From: Candidatus Parcubacteria bacterium
GTDB lineage: Bacteria; Patescibacteriota; Minisyncoccia; Phycocordibacterales; Phycocordibacteraceae
NCBI GenBank assembly: GCA_021731495.1
Contig: JAKFXG010000029.1
Location: 1-39,420, forward strand
Reading direction: 5' to 3'
Length of the DNA: 39,420 nucleotides
Shown: positions 34,799 to 39,420 of the stretch, one piece after another
How the letters are laid out: each line of letters begins with the position of its first letter
Numbering within the stretch: position 1 is the stretch's first letter
Made by a program: the position numbers and the translations under genes
Notes under the pieces: generated by a model
What the model saw: the letters and a program-made list of their open reading frames with translations, nothing else
What the model was told of the DNA's origin: nothing
The model's database searches: none

Positions 34799-35029
34799 AT
34801 GAAACTTCCTGATTTAGATCGGGCACGGAGCGAGAAACTGCTTTCTTTCTCAGACTTCATGAGATCCTACAACGAGAACCTTCCTTTGGAGTTCCCTCGG
34901 GCGTCGCTCGCACTCCTCCGAGAATTCAAAAAAGCGCATACGGCGCTCTTTAAGAACGACAACCTATGGTCCCTCGACCAGCACCGGAAAAAAGTGATGG
35001 ACTGGTTAACTTCCAAGCGAGCTGAGTAG
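34799..35029 (+). CDS. Small hypothetical protein (76 aa)
   Basis: ATG about 10 nt after TATTAT; promoter TTGATT-17-TATTAT. Confidence 0.65.
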   Translation: MKLPDLDRARSEKLLSFSDFMRSYNENLPLEFPRASLALLREFKKAHTALFKNDNLWSLDQHRKKVMDWLTSKRAE

Positions 35030-35160
35030 CGAGCGTGGGTCTTCGCACGCTCGTTCGAGGCGAGCGCTGGAAGCAAGCTTACTTACTTCCAAGCGAGTGA
35101 GCGGAGAATAAGATTCTGATTTTATTCTCCCGAGCGGGGACGTCGTTGCCCGCGGGCGCA

Positions 35161-35189
35161 TTGACAGCAAACCACAGGTCTGCTATCCT
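35161..35189 (+). promoter_or_regulatory. Promoter of cold-shock gene
   Basis: TTGACA-17 nt-TATCCT, about 100-nt leader. Confidence 0.65.
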
Positions 35190-35286
35190 GCACCCATCAA
35201 CCAGCGCTGGATCCAGAGAAGTGGGATCGAGCTTCTAACTTCGGCTACTGATTTGATACATTAGAAACACACTATCTATCTTAGCT

Positions 35287-35496
35287 ATGCAAAACGGCAC
35301 AGTAATCAAGAAGAACGAGAAGGGCTTCGGCTTCATCAAAGTCGAAGGCGCGTCGGAAGGTGCGAAGGATCTTTTCTTCCATTCCAACGAGCTCAAGAAC
35401 ATTTCGTTCGATGAGCTCCAGGAAGGCGACAAGGTCTCCTTTGAGATCGGCGAAAGCCCAAAGGGCCCGAACGCCCTTAACGTCAGCAAAATCTAA
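35287..35496 (+). CDS. cspA: Cold-shock domain protein
   Basis: MQNGTVIKKNEKGFGFIKVEG...DLFFHSNEL. Confidence 0.93.
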   Translation: MQNGTVIKKNEKGFGFIKVEGASEGAKDLFFHSNELKNISFDELQEGDKVSFEIGESPKGPNALNVSKI

Positions 35497-35539
35497 ATCA
35501 GCAGATTTACCTACTGGGTAAGCTACTAGATTAAGCAAA

Positions 35540-35578
35540 CAAAAACGCCCCGTTTTTAACGGGGCGTTTTTGTTTGCT
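35540..35578. terminator. Bidirectional terminator
   Basis: ACAAAAACGCCCCGTTTTTAACGGGGCGTTTTTGTTT. Confidence 0.85.
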
Positions 35579-35981
35579 TTTGTGCGGAGCATTTCGCACA
35601 GCGACAGCCAAAAGGTTTGATGTGTTCGTCGACATACTCTTTCCCATAATTATAAGAGAGTTCTTCACCCGCCTTGATAGAACGGATGGCGTCGATAAAA
35701 ATGCGGCCGTGTTCTATCTCCGGGTCACAGTTAGGGCGGCAAGAGTGATTGATGTAACGCGCGATATTCGCGCGGGCTGCGCCGTCGATCGTCTTCCGCT
35801 TATTCACCTCAAAGAGGTACTTGCTACGGCTTGTGTACGCCTCGGCATTCGATATCGTCCGGCCGACGTATTCAATGATTCGCTCCCCTTTCTTGAAGGG
35901 ACGCGTCGCAAAAAGCCCGAGCCCGGCGCTCGAACGCTTCACAGCCAGTCCTGCCGGATATACCGGTTTTATCTTTTGCAT
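35556..35981 (-). CDS. SET-domain protein
   Basis: GLGLFATRPFKKGERIIEYVG, ARYINHSCRPNCDP, GEELSYNYG, CRCAKC post-SET. Confidence 0.88.
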   Translation of the reverse strand: MQKIKPVYPAGLAVKRSSAGLGLFATRPFKKGERIIEYVGRTISNAEAYTSRSKYLFEVNKRKTIDGAARANIARYINHSCRPNCDPEIEHGRIFIDAIRSIKAGEELSYNYGKEYVDEHIKPFGCRCAKCSAQKQTKTPR

Positions 35982-35993
35982 ATGCTTTTCTTT

Positions 35994-36446
35994 CTAACTT
36001 TCAGTGGTGTTACCGTCGAAGTGCTCCTCGTGTTCATCGGCTTTCGTCTTCTCTACTGTCCCGTCCTTGTGCTCGGGCGGCGCATAGATAGTGTAAAGTT
36101 TCAGATCGCCCGGACCCGTATTGATGACGTTGTGCCGCGTACCTTCCGGAATGATCACCGCGTCGTCCGCTGTAACCTCGTGCGAGACGCCGTCGAGTAC
36201 CACCCTCCCTTCGCCCTCTTCAAAACGGATAAATTGGTCCAGATGATGTATTTCTTCCCCGATTTCCTCGCCGGACTTAAGACTCATCAGCACGAGCTGG
36301 CTATGCTTCGCGGTGTAGAGCACGCGGCGGTAATCGGTATTCTCTTTGGTCGTCTTTTCGATGTTAACGAAATATCCTTTCATGCTGTTTATACTATCAT
36401 GCCACGGAAAAAAGTTATGTTCGCGGATCGGACTTGGGCCATTCAA
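35994..36446 (-). CDS. Cupin-domain protein
   Basis: EIGEEIHHLDQFIRFEEGEGRVVLDG...DAVIIPEGTRHNVINTG; real start probably internal Met (MKGYFVN). Confidence 0.88.
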   Translation of the reverse strand: MNGPSPIREHNFFPWHDSINSMKGYFVNIEKTTKENTDYRRVLYTAKHSQLVLMSLKSGEEIGEEIHHLDQFIRFEEGEGRVVLDGVSHEVTADDAVIIPEGTRHNVINTGPGDLKLYTIYAPPEHKDGTVEKTKADEHEEHFDGNTTES

Positions 36447-37143
36447 TCAAAGAGCCGGCTTTTAGTTCCATAGTATCCGCAGTACGAACATGTCGCCAAT
36501 TCCCTTTTGGGACGAGAAAGTAGTGCGGAAGAACACTGAGCGCATCGGCAATGTTCCATAATTCTTTTTCTGCGGTAATCCATTCCGTACCGAAACGCCC
36601 TAGGTCGAGCGGTTTTGAATAGCACTCAAGCGTCTTCTCTCCCCTAAGCGCCCCTCGGGCGCTGGGCGAGCCACCATTGGCGGCTTTAGCTGGCTCATTC
36701 ATGAACCACTCATGGAAATACGAGAGGGCGAGTTCCCGCGGCGTGCGGTATACCGGATCACGGAACCGTATCGTGGCGTGATTCGTCTTACTGATAGCGC
36801 CGTAGCGATTGCCGCGTTTATAGAGCGTGACCACATGGTCTACGTCTCCCTTTCCCATGCGCGCCGAAAGGTTCATGATGAGCGGCCGCTCGCCATGGAT
36901 CCAGAGCGCGAGCGCGGCAAGGAGCGCCCCTTCGATGCAGTGAGCTTTCCTTTCAAGTAGGACACGGCGCGGGGACATGTGGGTGTCGCCCTCCTTTTCC
37001 CAATTCATCGGAAGCGCATCGAGAAAATCCTGAATTTTAACCGGCGTCGTAAGCCGCGCAAGCGTTCTGTATTCCTCCGGTGTGAGACCCGATTGCTCGC
37101 GAGAAAGGCGGCGCATGGAGCTAAGAATACACGAAAGAAACAA
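36415..37143 (-). CDS. Transglutaminase-like protein
   Basis: LERKAHCIEGALLAALAL (Cys) and DVDHVVTLYKRGNRYGAISKTNH; start probably Met at 37116. Confidence 0.5.
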   Translation of the reverse strand: MFLSCILSSMRRLSREQSGLTPEEYRTLARLTTPVKIQDFLDALPMNWEKEGDTHMSPRRVLLERKAHCIEGALLAALALWIHGERPLIMNLSARMGKGDVDHVVTLYKRGNRYGAISKTNHATIRFRDPVYRTPRELALSYFHEWFMNEPAKAANGGSPSARGALRGEKTLECYSKPLDLGRFGTEWITAEKELWNIADALSVLPHYFLVPKGNWRHVRTADTMELKAGSLIEWPKSDPRT

Positions 37144-37177
37144 CCGCCTTGCAAATAGGCGGTTGTTTCTTTCGTGT
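37129..37177 (-). terminator. Long hairpin terminator
   Basis: ACACGAAAGAAACAACCGCCT-7 nt-AGGCGGTTGTTTCTTTCGTGT, perfect 21-bp arms. Confidence 0.8.
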
Positions 37178-37185
37178 CTAGGTCG

Positions 37186-37746
37186 TTAGTTTATGGCGAG
37201 TGCAGTGCCTCTGCCCTCAACAATTGCTACGAGTTCGGCCTGCGTCTTTGGAATGTTGTGTATGCCAACATGTCCCACGACGCGGATGGCAGACCCATTA
37301 CAGATGCCGAGCACATGACCCGCGTTCTTCACCCTGTTACCTGACATGAGGTAATTGGATTTTGTACTGAAGAGAAGGTCGATACGCTTGGTATAGCGCG
37401 CGTTCATAACGTCCGCGATGACGCGATATCCGACGATAGGTTCCACAATAGAGTACCCGCAGTTATTTTCCGGATTGGATGGGCCGATGATCTCGATGAT
37501 GGTGCCGAATGGCAGTTCATCAGCAAGATCCTGCGAACGCGCCGCAACGACTTCGGGATTCGAGTAGGCGCCCGAAGCGGTCACGAGAGGGTCGCCGTCA
37601 GTCTGCTCAGGGACGGCGTTATAGGCGGTAAGCGTTACCACATGGCTCGGTGATGCGGGCGCCTTGGGTGCCATCGCATGCGTCGGCAGCGCCATAGCGC
37701 CGCTAGAGAAAAGCAAAAAGCCCATAAGGGCTCCTAATATAGTCAT
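37186..37746 (-). CDS. Secreted 3D-domain/double-psi beta-barrel-like protein
   Basis: Signal peptide; VTLTAYNAVPEQTDGDPLVTASG...LPFGTIIEI...VIADVMNARYTKRIDLLF. Confidence 0.65.
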   Translation of the reverse strand: MTILGALMGFLLFSSGAMALPTHAMAPKAPASPSHVVTLTAYNAVPEQTDGDPLVTASGAYSNPEVVAARSQDLADELPFGTIIEIIGPSNPENNCGYSIVEPIVGYRVIADVMNARYTKRIDLLFSTKSNYLMSGNRVKNAGHVLGICNGSAIRVVGHVGIHNIPKTQAELVAIVEGRGTALAIN

Positions 37747-37840
37747 ATGGTTTAATTACCGAAATAGCCAATGGCTACCTCGTTATTTCCATACTAGCAT
37801 ATTGACAATATTCTGTCAATAGGTTCTGATACGCGTTTCT

Positions 37841-38359
37841 TTAGACGATTGGCATGAAAGAACCAATTGCGACGCCCATAACAATCGCAGCTCCACCAAG
37901 CGATGCCATTCGCACGCCTCGCCACAGTACCGGGAGACGGGAAAAACGAGCGCTTATCATACCAACGATGAACAGTGAGAGGACGGACAAACAAATAGAT
38001 ACAATGAGTGCGGTACCGGCGGTAAATATGATGTAGGGGACGAGAGGGATGAGAGATGCAAATACGCAGGACATGAACATGAAAATTGCCGCAATGACGG
38101 ACGGGCGGTCGCTGACATTCGCTTTTTTTATGTATTCCTCCGCCGACTCCTCCGACAGAAAGTCGCCCATTGCCATTGAGAACGCTTCGACCAAGGCGTA
38201 GATGATGCCGGTGAGCACGATGATCGACCTCGGCACTCCGGCGACGCTTATTCCGGCGAGGAAACCGACGGTGGAAACGAGGCTGTCGTTAATGCCGAAA
38301 ATGATGGTGCGCAGATAAAGCGCGGAGGTTCTCATATAGGGAATGGTAGCATGCGACAA
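37841..38359 (-). CDS. VIT1/CCC1-family membrane protein
   Basis: IIFGINDSLVSTVGFLAGIS...EAFSMAMGDFLSEES. Confidence 0.85.
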   Translation of the reverse strand: MSHATIPYMRTSALYLRTIIFGINDSLVSTVGFLAGISVAGVPRSIIVLTGIIYALVEAFSMAMGDFLSEESAEEYIKKANVSDRPSVIAAIFMFMSCVFASLIPLVPYIIFTAGTALIVSICLSVLSLFIVGMISARFSRLPVLWRGVRMASLGGAAIVMGVAIGSFMPIV

Positions 38360-38446
38360 GTCCCTATGGGCCCGTGCACGGGAGAACTGCGGCTATCATG
38401 AATGCGCTTGCGCGGCATTTCGTCTTGCACCTGATACTATGATGCT

Positions 38447-39151
38447 ATGGAAACGCTGAATGACCTCAAGCCGAATGCCGGAAAGAATCTGATAGTTGCC
38501 CTCGCGGAGGGCAACTATGCGCGACTGCCGATCAAGACTCATATCGTCACCGCAAACGACTCGATCAGCGACATCGTGAAGCGGTATGCAGAGCCGCACC
38601 TCAGAGAGGGTGACCTTCTTTTCATAAGCGAACGCATCGTGGCGATATCCCAAGGCCGAGCGTTCCCGATAAAAGATATCAAGCCGTCGCGGCTTGCGAC
38701 TTTCCTGGTGAGGTTTGTGCACAAATCTCCCCATGGGATCGGGCTCGGGAGTCCGTGGACGATGGAGCTTGCGATCCGAGAAGCCGGGGCGGCGCGAATA
38801 CTCATGGGGGCGCTCGCCTCCGCGGTCACGAAACCCCTCGGCATGAAAGGGGTGTTCTATACCGTCGTCGGAAAAAACATAAACGCCATCGACGGTCCGT
38901 GTGATTACACGCTCCCGCCGTACAACGAGTATGCGAAGCTAGGGCCGGCCGAGCCGGATGCCGTGGCGAAGAATTTAAAATCGGAACTGCATCATGACGT
39001 CGTTATCATCGACGCGAACGATTTGGGCGTTATGGTTCTCGGCAAATCAAGCAAGGATATTTCCGATACCTTCTGTAAAAATGTCTTCAAAGATAATCCA
39101 CTTGGACAATCTACCGAACAAACCCCCCTGTGCATTGTCAGAAAAATCTGA
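38447..39151 (+). CDS. Coenzyme F420-0:L-glutamate ligase-like protein
   Basis: LREGDLLFISERIVAISQGR...GSPWTMELAIREAGAARILMGALASAVTKPLG. Confidence 0.75.
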   Translation: METLNDLKPNAGKNLIVALAEGNYARLPIKTHIVTANDSISDIVKRYAEPHLREGDLLFISERIVAISQGRAFPIKDIKPSRLATFLVRFVHKSPHGIGLGSPWTMELAIREAGAARILMGALASAVTKPLGMKGVFYTVVGKNINAIDGPCDYTLPPYNEYAKLGPAEPDAVAKNLKSELHHDVVIIDANDLGVMVLGKSSKDISDTFCKNVFKDNPLGQSTEQTPLCIVRKI

Positions 39152-39185
39152 GCGTGAGTGGTATTGTTAAAGAGAGTCTCTCTGT

Positions 39186-39420
39186 ATGAGTTTCCTCTTT
39201 TTAATATATATCGTTGCATTGCTCTTTTCTTTCTTCGTCGTCGGAGTGCTGTTGGGTGCCGCGTTCTCGAAGCCGATACGAAAAAAACTTGCTGACCTTC
39301 TCCATCTCGAGCAACTTCAGCGCCTTCTATCACTCGATAGGTCCTCCCACAATCCCATCCTCAGGCCGGGGACAAACCCTTGGACGGCAGAAGCGGTCAT
39401 GAATCCGGCAGCAGCCGTTA
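39186..39420 (+). CDS. Partial N-terminus of a membrane-anchored GH130-like protein, runs off window
   Basis: MSFLFLIYIVALLFSFFVVGVLLG TM segment then HNPILRPGTNPWTAEAVMNPAAAV. Confidence 0.5.
   Translation, partial: MSFLFLIYIVALLFSFFVVGVLLGAAFSKPIRKKLADLLHLEQLQRLLSLDRSSHNPILRPGTNPWTAEAVMNPAAAV

Noticed and set aside
35574-36473. 299-aa plus-strand ORF opposite SET and cupin genes
   Set aside because: Shadow ORF; both opposite-strand ORFs carry clear family motifs.
1-39420. CRISPR array
   Set aside because: No regularly spaced 20-50 nt identical repeats; the repeats at 24-29 kb are degenerate, 0.1-1.2 kb apart and flank genes.

Overview
The window looks like a chromosomal segment of a Patescibacteria/Parcubacteria-type (CPR) bacterium. 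This is inferred from gene content, the small ProRS, and ATGARTCCCGTTA...TAACGGG elements; there is no marker-gene placement. The housekeeping part (about 0-24 kb) carries trpS, a GCS2-type ligase behind a T-box-like leader, greA, an mreB-mreC-mreD-PBP2 set, proS, an M50 protease, frr, a second mreB, murA, def, fmt and others. At 23.9-24.5 kb a tRNA-Asn(GUU) gene is interrupted in its anticodon loop by a group I intron encoding an HNH protein. Directly downstream (about 24.5-30 kb) is the most interesting region: a same-strand series of small modules, most with their own promoter, ORF(s) and terminator. Most module boundaries carry a degenerate copy of the tRNA 3' end (consensus about CCAAACAGGTTCGAACTTCTTCCAGCCAGCGGAGCTAG, usually followed by TTGACA). 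Several modules also share a structured 5' leader. No integrase is visible in the window. The right part (30.7-39.4 kb) holds dgkA/PAP2, two PEP-CTERM proteins next to a sugar transferase, cspA, SET and cupin proteins, a VIT1-like protein and a CofE-like ligase. All family calls come from motif reading without database searches.
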